In this document: positions 34,616 through 46,800 of the stretch, in pieces
How positions within the stretch are numbered: the stretch's first letter is position 1
Layout: every line of letters starts with the position of its first letter
Origin: Viridothelium virens
Lineage: Eukaryota > Ascomycota > Dothideomycetes > Trypetheliales > Trypetheliaceae
Assembly (NCBI GenBank): GCA_010094025.1
Contig: ML991788.1
Coordinates: 124,001-188,000, forward strand
DNA length: 64,000 nt
Direction: 5' to 3'
The notes under the pieces: generated by a model
The model's database searches: none
Told to the model about the DNA's origin: nothing
Seen by the model: only the letters and a program-made list of their open reading frames with translations
Program-made: the position numbers and the translations under genes

Positions 34616-36427
34616 ATGAAAGCCTCCACGCTCCCTTTGGCGGCTGCAGCCACCCTCATTCAATCTTCACTTGCTGCACCGGCCTCTCAACCACCATCCT
34701 ATCCAAGCGGCAGCGGAAACGGTTCAAGCGGAGGCGATGCTCTTGCTGATTACCGTGCAGGTCAAGTCAAAGACGCCTTCTTGACCGCATGGGATGGGTC
34801 AGATTGCTTCTGAATCCTTGTGAAAGTACGAAAATAGCTCATTAAGCCCTAGATACTTCACCTATGCCTTCCCTAATGATGAACTTCATCCTATTAGCAA
34901 CACTTTCAGTAATTCTTTCGGTGGCTGGGGCGCCAGCGCTGTTGACGCCTTTAGCACTGCCATAGTTATGGAGTTACCAGATGTTATCGACACCATTCTC
35001 AACTACATTCCTACGATCAACTTCCACCAGACTGCTGGCGGCGAGGAAATTTCTCTCTTCGAGACCACCATTCGCTACTTAGGAGGTATACTTGCTGGAC
35101 ATGATCTTTTGACCGGGCCGTTGTCCCAGTATGCATCAAACACCACGGCCGTCCATGCGTTACTTGGAAAAGCACAGGAACTCGCAGATGTCTTGAAGTT
35201 TGCATTTGTTACCCCAACTGGTATTCCGCACAATGGACTGTATGTCGAAAATCAGACGATTGACACCTCTGACAACAATATAAATGGCATAGCTACCATT
35301 GGTACTCTTGTACTTGAGTGGACGCATTTGTCTGACCTGCTTGGCGATACACAATACGCCGATCTCTCACAGAAGGCTGAATCATACCTGCTGAATCCGT
35401 CCCCCGCAACCTCTCAGCCTTTCCCTGGCTTAATCGGTACTAACGTCAATATCACTTCGGGCCAGTTCTTGGATGCATCTGGAGGCTGGATCGGCGGCGA
35501 TGACAGCTTTTACGAGTACCTCCTCAAGATGTATGTCTATGATCCGACACGGTTCAGCTCGTACAGAGACCGTTGGATCGCCGCTGCAGACTCGACCATT
35601 CAGTACCTCGCCAGTCATCCCAGCTCCCGGCCCGATCTAACGTTCGTCGCGGAGTTTGACGGTAAATCGTTAATCTATCAGTCTGAGCATCGTAAGCGCC
35701 GCATCTTCCACCCTCTCATATCAGACAATCCTCAACTAACTTTATTTTCTAGTGGCCTGCTTCGACGGCGGTAACTTCATTCTCGGAGGCCTCGTCCTGG
35801 GCGAACAAAAGTATACCGACTTCGGCCTTGCCCTTGTCGCTGGCTGCGAAGATACTTACAACAGCACCCTGACCGGCATCGGTCCAGAAGTCTTTCAGTG
35901 GACTGTTGGCAGTGCCAACGCCTCCTGTTCAGATTCTGAGAACTCCAATTGCCCCGGCGTGCCCGCTGATCAAGCCGAGTTCTACGAGCGTGCGGGCTTC
36001 TACATCACCAACAGTAATTACATCTTGCGCCCGGAGGTAATTGAAAGTTTCTACTATGCCTATAGGGCTACCAAGGATCAGAAGTATCGCGAGTGGGCGT
36101 GGAACGCATTCGTGAATGTCAACACGACGACGAGGGCAGGCAGTGGTTATGCGGAGCTGAATAACGTGAATGCACCAGGAGGAGGCGCGAAGAACGATTT
36201 CCAGGATTCATTCCTCTTCGCAGAAGTGCTCAAGTATGCGTATTTGATTCAGCGACCGGTAAGCTATGTCCCTGCAGTGTATTCATCATTTTCTTCTAGG
36301 TAAAGTGCTAATTATCATCTTCCAGGATGCCGAGTTCCAAGTTAACGACGACGGAAAGAACTTCTTCGTCTTCAACACGGAGGCGCATCCCTTCAAGGTG
36401 GTGGGCACAACCGCTAAAGCATTATAG
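34616..36427 (+). CDS. Secreted GH47 alpha-1,2-mannosidase, 542 aa
   Basis: Four exons: 34616-34797, 34853-35691, 35753-36258, 36326-36427; introns 55, 61 and 67 bp. A signal peptide, [21 protein letters not shown], starts the protein. A Gly/Ser linker precedes the catalytic domain. GH47 motifs in order: [102 protein letters not shown] and VFNTEAHPF, the last holding the calcium-binding Thr. Family enzymes trim alpha-1,2-linked mannose from N-glycans; a signal peptide without an obvious membrane anchor suggests a secreted form rather than the ER enzyme. The exon 1 donor (GTCAGA) is weak, but the join restores the family sequence exactly. Several N-glycosylation sites are visible. Confidence 0.93.
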
Positions 36428-37108
36428 ATTAATCATTTGAGTAGACTATCCTCACAAATATATTCCATTTAGTTTCAGCACGGGCCTAAGGAGATCAGGT
36501 CTAGTTTTGTAATGCTTACTGCTGAAGCCATGTATCCACCAAGGCATGTACGATGATGGGCTCGTGCAATCCTATCCGCTGCCCAGCCATCGGTCTGAAA
36601 ATGAGTGATCCAAGAATTCAATATTGGTATTGATCTATTAGGACCACCTTGGCTATGCTCTTGGTGGACAGATCACGCATCGTTGCCAGTGGCGTCCAGC
36701 AGGCAGTATGGATTAAGGCCATCACTGAGGTACCCAACAAGCCTACTTGAACTCTCCTTTGCTGTGTCAATGAGTTTCGTTTGTAAGCGCATTCATCATC
36801 CTTCGCCTGCTTTCTAGATAGGAGTCACTAGAAAAATTTTCGTGCAACTTAAGTGCGGGAGTAAACAACAGACCACCAGACTTTCCAACAGGTAACCAAC
36901 ACCAGTTTTTCTCATTATGGCAGTGAAGGACCCAACTCCCAACCAGACACGCCAAGGTCAAGATTGCATCGTTATTTAATTTTCGATTTCGCAGGTGGCA
37001 CTCACCCATGACGCGACAAAATTTAATTGATCAAATACCATTTTTGCATTCTATGTCACGATTGCTATCCTTCGCTGTCGTCACGTCTCTGTTAGACTTC
37101 AAAAAATA
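36428..37108. other. Intergenic between GH47 and a small secreted protein gene
   Basis: About 680 bases with no convincing gene, RNA or repeat. Confidence 0.35.
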
Positions 37109-37402
37109 ATGTTTCCTGTTCATATACTTCTCGTAGTTTCTCTTTTAATCTGGTCTAGCAGTGCTAGCAGTCTCTATCGAAGGCAAAATGGAGCAGAGGT
37201 AGCGGATCCTATCGATACTGAACCCTCGGCTTGTCAATTTCATATCAACTCGACCAGTCCTGCTGTCGACAAAACGCCGAATGAGGAGGAGCTTGGCCCT
37301 CTTGATGAGGATGAGAGTTACTACTTGTTCACTTTGTTTGAGGATTTGGGCCTCGTGGATAACATATTCACAGCCAATGGCTCCACCACTCGGCAAAAGT
37401 GA
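37109..37402 (+). CDS. Small secreted protein candidate, 97 aa
   Basis: Single exon from an ATG in a good context (AATAATG). The first 20 residues (MFPVHILLVVSLLIWSSSAS) form a likely signal peptide, followed by a YRR dibasic site that could be processed. The mature part is short, acidic and has a single cysteine, so it is not a disulphide-rich effector type. No family recognised. Support comes from signal peptide, start context and position among other secreted-protein genes. Confidence 0.45.
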   Translation: MFPVHILLVVSLLIWSSSASSLYRRQNGAEVADPIDTEPSACQFHINSTSPAVDKTPNEEELGPLDEDESYYLFTLFEDLGLVDNIFTANGSTTRQK

Positions 37403-38248
37403 TCCCTTCCCATCTTTAAAATTGTCACTTTTAGATGATGACTGACGCGATTCCAGTGAAAGTGAGACAGCAGCCACTGCTGCTGGTGATCCGAAGGCCG
37501 GAAAATCAGCAAGCCACCGAAAACGAGCGATACGCAGAGGTAATCATTTCTCCGGCATGCATAGCTACGGCAGGCATTGATGAACGTGGAGCGTCGGTAC
37601 ATCTAGTCTCAACTTTTTTCAAGCAAAAAGTGTCAAAACATAATGGAGATTAGATGATAGTTTTGTTGTTGATGTAGAGATTTCAGAATGTTTTCTAGCA
37701 GGAATATTTCTCCTACACAATCTGCTGCGCCGTTGACGTAAGCGGGGATGTAAGTTGACAGGGATACTCTAGCGAGTTCTCTCGTCTCAGATGCTCGATG
37801 TCACCATGTACATCTCCTCTGCCGCCTTCTCCGTAGCACGCAGTACCATCGCTGGCTAATTGGCCAGGCTAGCTCACTTCTCACTTCTTCTTTTCGCGTT
37901 GTGCTCGATTATGGGGAAATCGTCGAATGCAACGATCGCCAGCTCAGACAGCATCCTCAGACCTTGGCCCTCATCTTGAGCAAGCTTTCTTGATCTATAG
38001 AATAGAGTACTCTATGTCTTTCGCGGCTTCTGGGAGACCGCAGGACGTGTGCTTTCATCTGCTAAACCTCTAGAGTTCCTACAGCAATCGAGCCTGAACG
38101 AAAGTCGATCATCAGATTAGGCGTATTCTACAGACTAATCCTCATCGTTTGTACCTCGACCGCAGTCAACTGGACGTCTCCTCGAAGCGAAACCCATACC
38201 TTCGACAAACCCTTTCTATCGCTATCGTCAACATTCAATCGTCCGAGC
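37403..38248. other. Intergenic
   Basis: About 850 bases with only short frames; I see nothing recognisable. Confidence 0.35.
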
Positions 38249-38677
38249 ATGACATCCAGCTGCGCGCTTTCCTACCTCAACTCTACTTTTCCCCTTGGTG
38301 CCCTCCCACAATCCCTATCCAATGCCTCTTCACCGCGCACATACTGCGCCGCCAACGGCCGCGAACCCAACATGGCCACCTGCTGCGCCCCAAATCCGGT
38401 AAATGCCTACCCTGAGTTCGGCCCTTGCGCTAGTTGGTGCGATATACCTAGTGGCAAGTTCGCGCTACCGAAGGAGCAGGGTGTATTGGGTGCAAGCAAT
38501 GGGCAGGAGCTGGATCAGCTGTTTGGCGCATGCTTAATGAATGAAACAGGGACGGCGAGATCTGGGAGTACACTGTGCGAAATGCCGAGTGCTGGGGTAC
38601 GAATAGAAGCGCGAAAATGGTGGATACTGGGGATATTGATGCTGCATTATGTGGATACGTTTGGAGATTGGATGTGA
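38249..38677 (+). CDS. Eight-cysteine small fungal protein, 142 aa
   Basis: Open frame starting MTSSCALSYLNSTFPLGALP. Eight cysteines occur in the first 110 residues, including a CC pair and a C-x3-C-x... pattern (TCCAPNPVN, GPCASWCDIPSG, GACLMNE, TLCEMPS). The spacing resembles a family of small fungal Cys-rich proteins I have seen without known function, but I cannot name a domain. No signal peptide starts this frame; either an upstream exon provides one or the protein is not classically secreted. The C-terminus (RKWWILGILMLHYVDTFG) is hydrophobic and might act as a membrane or lipid-anchor signal. It lies between two secreted-protein genes. Confidence 0.5.
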   Translation: MTSSCALSYLNSTFPLGALPQSLSNASSPRTYCAANGREPNMATCCAPNPVNAYPEFGPCASWCDIPSGKFALPKEQGVLGASNGQELDQLFGACLMNETGTARSGSTLCEMPSAGVRIEARKWWILGILMLHYVDTFGDWM

Positions 38678-39264
38678 TTTTTGGAATAGAATGTGTCATG
38701 ATGAAGGTACAATACCCCGGAAGCACTCTAATATTCGGAAAATAAAAGAGATGGGTTTGCCTATGGTATATGCATCCCTTGTCCAAACATTTAGGCGGAT
38801 CATGCAGCCAAGCAATCCGGACTTGAAGACAGATCGGAAATGAGCCCTGGGAAGCATCAATTCAGGCTAGCCTCTGGTGTTCAGACGCTCTTCGGTAATT
38901 TTTCCCATATACCAGATTTTCGAAATTGGTTGGTGGAAATTACACATTGCTCCACAATCGCGTGGATTTTCAGGACCTGGAAAACTGCCCCTCGTCCCCA
39001 CACCCCGCATTTCAACCGTCAACCAAAACCTATTTTGAATGTCATATATTTCCTTGCCGAGGATCGATTGTATATGAGCCCTGCATTGTATACATAGAGC
39101 CGCAAGCGGATATCACCCTGGCGGTCTAATGCCCCCCGAATAATAGGTGTACGGGTAAATAGGTAGCTCGCCTTAAGAACCGGTATGTGATTCTCATTAC
39201 TCTGCGTAATTCTTCTAGATGAAAGCCACCATCCTCTTTCCTTAGCCCTTCTTACCAATCTAAC
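38678..39264. other. Intergenic upstream of the acetylesterase
   Basis: About 590 bases; short frames only, no recognised element. Confidence 0.35.
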
Positions 39265-40146
39265 ATGCTTTCAAGCCTCTTATCATTCATCTTGCTTGCT
39301 ATCTCTTACCAAGCCACAACTTCTTCCGCTCTGCCAAGCCACAGACCTCTTTCCTCCAAACCAGCAGCATTCTTTTTAGCAGGTGACTCAACGACTGCCA
39401 CTCAATCTAGTGGCGGTGGAGGTATGAATTATCCTTCGCAGCACTCTGCTTTATGTGCTGCATCCATACTGATCAAGCTTTTCTAAGGCTGGGGTGATGG
39501 CTTCATAAACACTACGCTGCACAATGGTGCCACCGGCAAGAACTTTGGTCACAATGGTGCAACGACAGTCTCTTTCCGCGCAGGCGGCGACTGGTCCTGG
39601 GTCCTTGGCAATGCTTCGGCCTCCCTCCCCTCTTACAACCCATACGTGACAATCCAATTCGGTCACAACGATCAAAAGCCTGCGGCCAACATTAGCATTG
39701 CCGAATTCACTGCCAATCTTGTCCAATTCGTTAAAGACGTTCGGAATGTCCCTGCAACACCCATCTTGGTGACGAGTCTCAGCCGACGGAATTATGAGAA
39801 CACAACGGACGGGCCAAGAATCGTGGAGAACCTGGCGGATGTCACAGCTGCTGCAATCAATGCGGCGCAACAGGCGGGATGCACGTATATCAATCTGAAC
39901 CAAGCGAGTGAGAACTATTTGAACGAGATCGGTCCCGACGATGCGTACACGTATAATCTGAATCCAACAGACTATACGCATCTAAACGACGAGGGAAGCA
40001 TAGTATTTGGCAACTTGGTAGCCGTGTTGATGAATCAGAATGTGACGGGAGTTGGAGAGTACGTTTCGCCGGAGGAAGAGATTGCGGAAGCAATAAGTGA
40101 GGGCGTGTACTATTTCCCGGAGGGATGTGAGGGAGAGTTTTGCTGA
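39265..40146 (+). CDS. Secreted rhamnogalacturonan acetylesterase (CE12, SGNH), 271 aa
   Basis: Exons 39265-39421 and 39488-40146; the 66-bp intron (GTATGA...CTAAG) falls inside a glycine run and the join gives SSGGGGWGDGFINTTL. A signal peptide covers about residues 1-22. The SGNH block I is FFLAGDSTTATQ with the nucleophilic Ser; block III is IQFGHNDQKP; block V is NPTDYTHLNDEGS with the Asp-His pair. This is the arrangement of rhamnogalacturonan acetylesterase, which removes acetyl groups from the pectin backbone outside the cell. Length is normal for CE12 with a short acidic tail. Substrate preference within CE12 is inferred from family only. Confidence 0.92.
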
Positions 40147-41450
40147 GGGCACCCGCTTTTGGAGACAATTTGGTACTTCTAGGGCGAATGGAAAAATGTA
40201 GGACTGCATACGGTACAACTGTTGAATTCCATGAATATGAAAGTAAACTTGTCTCTTATTTTCTCTGGTGCTAGCTTGACAAACGGAATCACAAAAATGA
40301 CAATTAGAGAGATAGGACAGCGGCTTTGCTTTGAGGTCGTCGGCAATTGCTGCCCGGACAAGGAAGACGCACCAAGCAATCCTGTGAGGAAATGCCGTCG
40401 TCGAAATCCCTACCTTAGGGTTTCCTTTTCTCATCAGTAATCGTGCGAGGATCGCTGACTCGGTGTGCTTGGTTGCCAATGGAAGAATGAGAGAATAGAG
40501 CAGTCGGGCCTAGATTTTGTCCTGGCGCAGTGCAACCCCTTTTCTCGTATCCAACCAACTGCCAACACACGACTTCGCAACTTCATCTCGGGACCACGTA
40601 CACGATTTCAATTCGGTCATGGTGGAAGATCATTCTCCAGAGAAACGACACGGACTTGGATCTGCGATGTATTTTTGACCTCGAATACTTCTCATCTGAG
40701 GCTTTATGCACGTCGTTGCAAAGGAAATTCGTCGAAGACTTAATCCTGCAACGAGAAGGAGCTTGGAAGTTTACAAGCAAAAATTTAGTCAGATATGACA
40801 ACTCGTACATATTGTTCAAGGAATAATCGCAGCCTTACGGCGAGACTCGCTAAAAGGCAGCCGACCAAGATGGGTACGAATTTAATTGCTAACTCGTCTA
40901 CTATTGCGAACACGACCATGTCTCCACCAAGGCAGAAGTCTCAACAATTCACTTTACCACAATAATTCCACGTTGGCCGTGCAACAGAGCCGATACTCCT
41001 TGCTCCAATTAGTAAGCCTACAGGACGATATACAACCTTCGATCGTCCTTCTTGTCGGTCTCCATTTACTCTATTAGTTGGTTCCCTATGTAACGCAGAG
41101 AAAAGGCAGGTACATTATGGATGATCAGCTGATCGACGGTATTATATCATACAGATGTTGGCTCAACAGAATGTCGTGTAGTATACAACGCGGAGCCGGT
41201 GACCTCTTTGCACCAGACGCAACGCAACCTACGGCAGCTGTTGGCAAGGTGTTGCCCTAAATCATTTCCTACCTACTTCTACTTTGTGTCATGACTTTCA
41301 CGATACGATATTGATTCTAAAGCTAGATTTTCTTCGATTCTTGTTTACTCCACAGTCATTGATGCTCTATGTCTACGGCTGATTGGAATTATCGGCCTAT
41401 CCCATTCCGCTCTTGTTTCCCAAGGATTAAACTGATTTCTCTCGCACATT
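40147..41450. other. Intergenic, 1.3 kb
   Basis: Short frames only on both strands, none recognisable; no RNA gene or repeat seen. Confidence 0.35.
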
Positions 41451-43086
41451 ATGATTCATGCAATCCTTCAATTTTCTACGATAATCATATTGATTGTGCT
41501 CCATTCTCAAGGCGGGGTTTCTGATGACAATAAAGCTTATTCAGGACGGCCAGGTGCTATCTTCCGCCCCGTCGATACAAGCGCAACAAAAGGGAGCCTT
41601 TCGGAACAATACGGTGTAACTTTCAAGACTAACAAAGAAGGCTCCTGTCAACCATGGTGGCCAAAACTCAGCAAGTCGTTTGACGAAGCGCGAGATGCGG
41701 TTTTATCAGCACTTCAAGCTCTTGATCACCTGGGTGTCCCTCGACCCCCAAGAGAAAATCGACAAGGCCGAGGAATCTGGGACCGATCTGCAAGGTCGGT
41801 CGCCGCATTGTGGGATATACACGTCTCAGATGGAGGCTGGAAGAAAGACGGACGTCGCAGTGTTGCCGTCTTTGAGCAGATTCAAGGTAAGTCATTGTTA
41901 CTTCGTACAACATGCGGGCGCAGCGGATGGCTAGTGATACAGCGCTCTCCGATCATGCGATAGGAAACCGCCTTTACAGAATTGCACAGTGATCAGGAAA
42001 GCTGACTCGTGAGCATACCTCACGGCAATCTACTGTTGCGGGTTAGACGCCTGCTGCTAGCGCTAGTCTAGCCATTGAATGTGTCCATCGCCTTTGCCTC
42101 AGAAATATTACGGACTGTGCTGATTTCTTTTTTCTTATAGCGGTATACAATTCTTACCTAGACGAGACCAAATATCATGGACGCCTGCCAAAATATGAGC
42201 TTTACTGTGGAACGGATTGGCTGGAATGGGACACAGTCAACGGCGAACCGGGCTGGTGGTCGATATACAAGACCTCCAGCAATGGACCGTTCCTAAGCCC
42301 ACCCCGTTTTCGACCTCCGATAAAGTCAGGGCCATTATCCAGCCAACCTTTCGATCTTTGCAATGGGGGAGAGGCAGCAACATTGAAGAGACAGAACGCT
42401 GTAATAATGTGCCCAAACTTTCTGCGACAAGCGACGGATCTCGATACAGTACAGAGGAGGACGAGTCCGCAATCCTCGGCAGGAAGAAGTGATCCTCTGC
42501 GGGAACGTATGATCGAGGATCTCGAGAATACGTTAGCGCGAGAGTGGATCTTCCAGTGGGGTCATCTGATTCAACGATGTAAGCTGAGATCTTCGTTCCA
42601 TCTAGCTGAAGCTTGCTGTCGCTTTCTTGACATGCTAATTGCCATTCATCATTAGGGACCACTCCACCACACATTGATAGCAGGGGTGATAACCGAGGTG
42701 GATCTACTATGGGTTATAGTAGCTGTGTCAACCTTGCAAGATACGCTCCACAACTAGCTCTCGATAGTTCGCCTGAGACATATGCACTTTTCGCCGTCAT
42801 GGTTCACGCTAGCTATGCGGACTGGACCAAAGGCTATGCAAGCGACCCTCAGACTTTTACCGTTTCAAGCCAAGATATCTCGTCCGGAACAGGGAGGAGG
42901 CCTATTGGGCCTCCACGTCGTGACACATTCTCAGGACCAAACCCGAACAGCAGACCCCGTCCACCTTCTCGCACAGACTCGTCTTCCGGAAGGGACCGGA
43001 ACCACAGGGGTCCTCCGCCTGGATTAATCGAGAAAGGAATCGAGAGTTTGGCACGAGAGGCAATCAAATATTGCAAAAAGCTCTGA
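41451..43086 (+). CDS. Secreted deuterolysin-like protein lacking HExxH, 434 aa
   Basis: Exons 41451-41886, 42141-42578, 42656-43086; introns of 254 and 77 bp with GTAAGT/GTAAGC donors and ATAG/TTAG acceptors, all in frame. The first 23 residues form a signal peptide. The overall order (CGTDWLEW, NAVIMCPNFLRQ, then LENTLAREWIFQWGHL, MGYSSCVNLARYAPQLAL and PETYALFAVM) recalls fungal secreted metallopeptidase-like proteins in which a helix T-x-x-H-E-x-x-H precedes a Y-G-x-x-x-C block and N-x-D-x-Y-A-W/L-F-A. Here the zinc-binding helix reads AREWIF, keeping Glu but lacking both histidines, so peptidase activity is unlikely. The C-terminal 70 residues are Pro/Arg/Ser-rich. The family link is by eye. 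Confidence 0.65.
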
Positions 43087-43889
43087 AATGAGAGCCTTCA
43101 AAGATAAGCTGGAGGCTGGGGTCAAGAAAAGGCCAAGTGAAATAGGAATGGCTTCAATTCGGCATTGTGGGGAGCCATCAGTAATACAGCACTGCGCTGG
43201 CGGGAATGAATCCTGAATCACAGTACTACAAGCTTCGGATAGATGTTTCAAGTATTCAAAAGACAGATACCAATATTATCGAAGCTATGCAAACTCCACA
43301 AGCTTGAGGGACTTACTCAGCATTGACCATACAATGGCTCAACGTCTGCCCATGGAACATTAACTCAGAATATTGTGTGGTCGCTGCTCCTTGGGGCAGA
43401 CCAGGTTGAGTCATCGGAATAATATTTCAGAATGGCTCTATACACAAAGGCCAAGTTTTGTTTTATCCACCTCTGTCATGGTCATGTCCGCCTTAATCCT
43501 GCTTGCGCTGCCCATCCTAGCACCAAGACATATCCATCCGTCCCATCGTACACCATGTTCGCCGAAGGAATGCTTCCGCCCTATGCGCATACGCTTCGCT
43601 GTATTAACTCTGGCGTGAAAGTGATGAAGAGGAAAAATAATAGAGTGAAGGGAGAAATCGCCCCAATGGAAAGACTCCATCCTCTGCATCGCACGCTGCT
43701 ATCCTTGAAGATGGCCCGCGTGCAGCGTAATCTAAACAATGAGATGAAGGTCCGTTTCAGGCAACCAATGCTTGCGAAGGATAGTCATGGCGCCGCAAAT
43801 GAATGCGATGAATGCAGGGTATTACTGTCCTCGAACTTAAGGTTCGCACAAGATGATGTGTCCCAAAATGTCCTATGATTTTCTGAAAC
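43087..43889. other. Intergenic, convergent gene ends
   Basis: About 800 bases between the metallopeptidase-like gene and the ubiquitin hydrolase stop codon; no gene recognised. Confidence 0.35.
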
Positions 43890-46800
43890 TCATCGGATGA
43901 AGATACTTTCGTTACGGTTCCATTGGCTCTGTCTCGTATTGCGGTGATCGAGCCCCAGCATGTCATCGGAGTGGGTGATTTTCTCGGCAAGAATGTCGTC
44001 TGAGTTCTGTAATTAGTGATGCCCCACATAGTTCTAAAAATCCTGCTCACCATCCTCAATGTACTCTGGTCTGGAGTACGCGCTCCTAGACACAACAGCG
44101 AATTTGATCTTCTCCAATTGCTTCCCCTTGATCCCCGTCCGCTTTGATAACCGCTCCTTGGTATCTTTGAAGACCTCGCCCTACTCACCCGATCAGCTCC
44201 ATCTATGTCACACCAAGACGATTAAAAGCTGAAATAATCAGACTTACCTGCTTGACCAGAAAGCAAAACGGTACGCCGTGTGCCTTAGCAACTTCCTTAT
44301 CAAAATGCATTGCCCAAATCACCCGATCTCGCTTGTCTTCGTCCAGGCTCATTCCTGGATCCGCCAAATCGCCCTTCTCCCTCGCTAGCACCTCCTCTTC
44401 TGGTATCCGCTCTGCATACAGTAGTAGCCATTCACTCAGATTCGTCACGCTGTAGGTCTCTGGCACGACCTTCGTGCCTTTGCCTTGATGCACCTCGAAC
44501 ACGCGGATCTGAGAGAGCGCATCATCAGGGATGGTTTGTGCTGACTGAGCAGCGTATGTGTTGACGGTGGATGTGCCGTTCTGTTGCGAGAGGTCAGGGG
44601 ACCCGGTGGTCGAAGACATTGTGGTGGTGCGATCAGGCCCAGCATTGACGCGGGTTTGAAGATGTAGAATAAGGTCGTGAACGGTACCCTGTTTAGGGAC
44701 GAGGAGGTCAAGTTGCTCCTCCTTCTGGATGCCGTCGCTGAGCCAAGTCACTTTGATGGGCCTCCTAGTCTCAATCTCGGCTAGGCTGAGCTCAAGAACC
44801 TCGAAGTAGAGTCGGTCGGTGGATTGGTTCTGTGTACTGTAGGTGCCGTAGCCTGGCATGAGGATACTAGCAAGTGTCGATGCTGGCGTGCGTTTTACGA
44901 CGGCTTTTGGTTTCCCGGTGCTTAGGTTAACGGTGAAGAAGCGAAGATGGTCAGGGGACTCGTCGATCTGCTCGCCGACTTTAGCAGCCACTTGGTCATA
45001 GGTCATCTTTTTGCTGAGGGTGAGGTCGAAATAAGTCTTTTCATTTTCCTCCGGCGCGGTCTTATGTCGGAAGTGGATGACAATGCGGTTGAGAAGGTAA
45101 TCGTAGAACTCGCGGGCATCTACACAGCCATCCCTGCTCTGAATCTCTTGGATTTCCTTGTCATTCAGACCTCTTTGGAAGCATATGATATCGCCATCTT
45201 GGATCTCAGAGGCAGCCAGCGTAATTTTGGCCTTCATAGGTTCAATCATGTTTTGTTTGATTTCCTCCCATAATCGGAGCGTACAGGAATTCGATGGCCA
45301 ACCCATCAAGTCTAGAATCATTGGCGCCAGATCTGAGACCTTCTGCTGCCACCCGATGTAAACATGACCGACGCCGTAGAGGGACTGCTTCTCGGGGTCG
45401 TAATGCTTGAGGAACAATATTATCTGTCGACTGTTTGGTTGACCATCTGCAGAAGGTACAACATCTCCCCATTTCGGCTTGCCTTCATCGTCGAGATCAG
45501 TAGTCTCCATGAATATTCGGAAAGTCGAGTTCTTGGTTGAATATTTCTGAGCTGCTTCTTCCACAGTCATCGTAGGGAACATGAGAGGTTGATCTGGGCG
45601 GACTGTTCCATTTTGTCGGTTGACCATTACCCATGGTCGACAGACTTCGGGGTCAGCTTGTATTTCCTTGGCAGCTAGTTGCGTCATTGCTTGAAGAGTC
45701 GTGGTCTTGAGAACCTTGTAAGATTTTGGAGCTGGAGGTGTATTAGGCTCTGCATTCCACTGCACAATATCGAATCCTTGATATGCGCGGAAATTGTCCT
45801 CGGTAGCTACCTGCACGTTCATATACAGGTGAGCTTCCTCCCTCTCTCGGCGCCTTTTTTCAAGCAACGCACGCTCCTCCGCGAGCTTCCTTTCAAGATG
45901 CGAGGGAGGTTCAACGAGTTCTTCTGTGCGTAAAACTTCATCTTGACGGCTTTCTCGGATGTACACCAGCATGTAGGCGTTATTTGATTTCTTGTTCGAG
46001 AAAGTTCGTGTGTAAGGATTTCGCACACCATTGACGCCATTGGTGCTTGCGTATTCTCCACCGAAGTTATCATCAAGCGCCTCTTTCTTCGTAGCTCGCG
46101 TCACCCGGTCGTCATCGAATCGATAATAGCCGGCATCTTTTGTGGGCTTGAGGAAGGCATAGTAGTGTCCTGCATTAAGATCGCCGCTATGCACAAGGAT
46201 ACCGTGAAGGTGGTAAATGTATGGTTCCGACCTGTCAGCTTTCTCGTCGAGGTAGGGCGATGCATCAAAGACTTCGGGAAACTCGTATCTGTCATTGATC
46301 TTCATGAGGGCATCCCGTTCCCAGTCATACTCAAACCGCTTGAGCTGGAGGTGGAGGACTTGCGGGAATGTCTCGAATATCACTCCTTTCTTGGCATCTT
46401 GGAGTCCGTACCCTTCTGCAAAGTACTTGTTGTCACCTTCCATGGTTTCGACCTGAATGTAGTCCTTGAAGCTGTCGTCCAAGCTCTTGTTTCCCCGCAC
46501 ATTCAATTGAATATCCCAAAAGTCCTCTATTCTTGATGATTCGTAGTCGACATTGATGCAAGAAATGTAGGTTTTCATCTTTCCCACAAACATTTTAGCA
46601 AGCGCGTTCTCGGCTTCGGTGCCTTTCATGCGCTCCTCCATCCTTTCCATCAAGATTCGTGAAAGTTCCTGAACATCTTGCTGCTCGAATATCTGCTTCG
46701 ATTCCCAGCCAAAAGACGCTGTGAGCTCGGTTGTCGAGACTGCACCGCTTTCTCTCTGTAATCTATAAAAAAGACGCTGTAATGCATATGCGCTGTTGGC

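Noticed and set aside
43757-44188. 143-codon minus-strand frame as a separate gene
   Set aside because: It is an alternative frame over the last two exons of UBP15, which splice to a conserved C-terminus.
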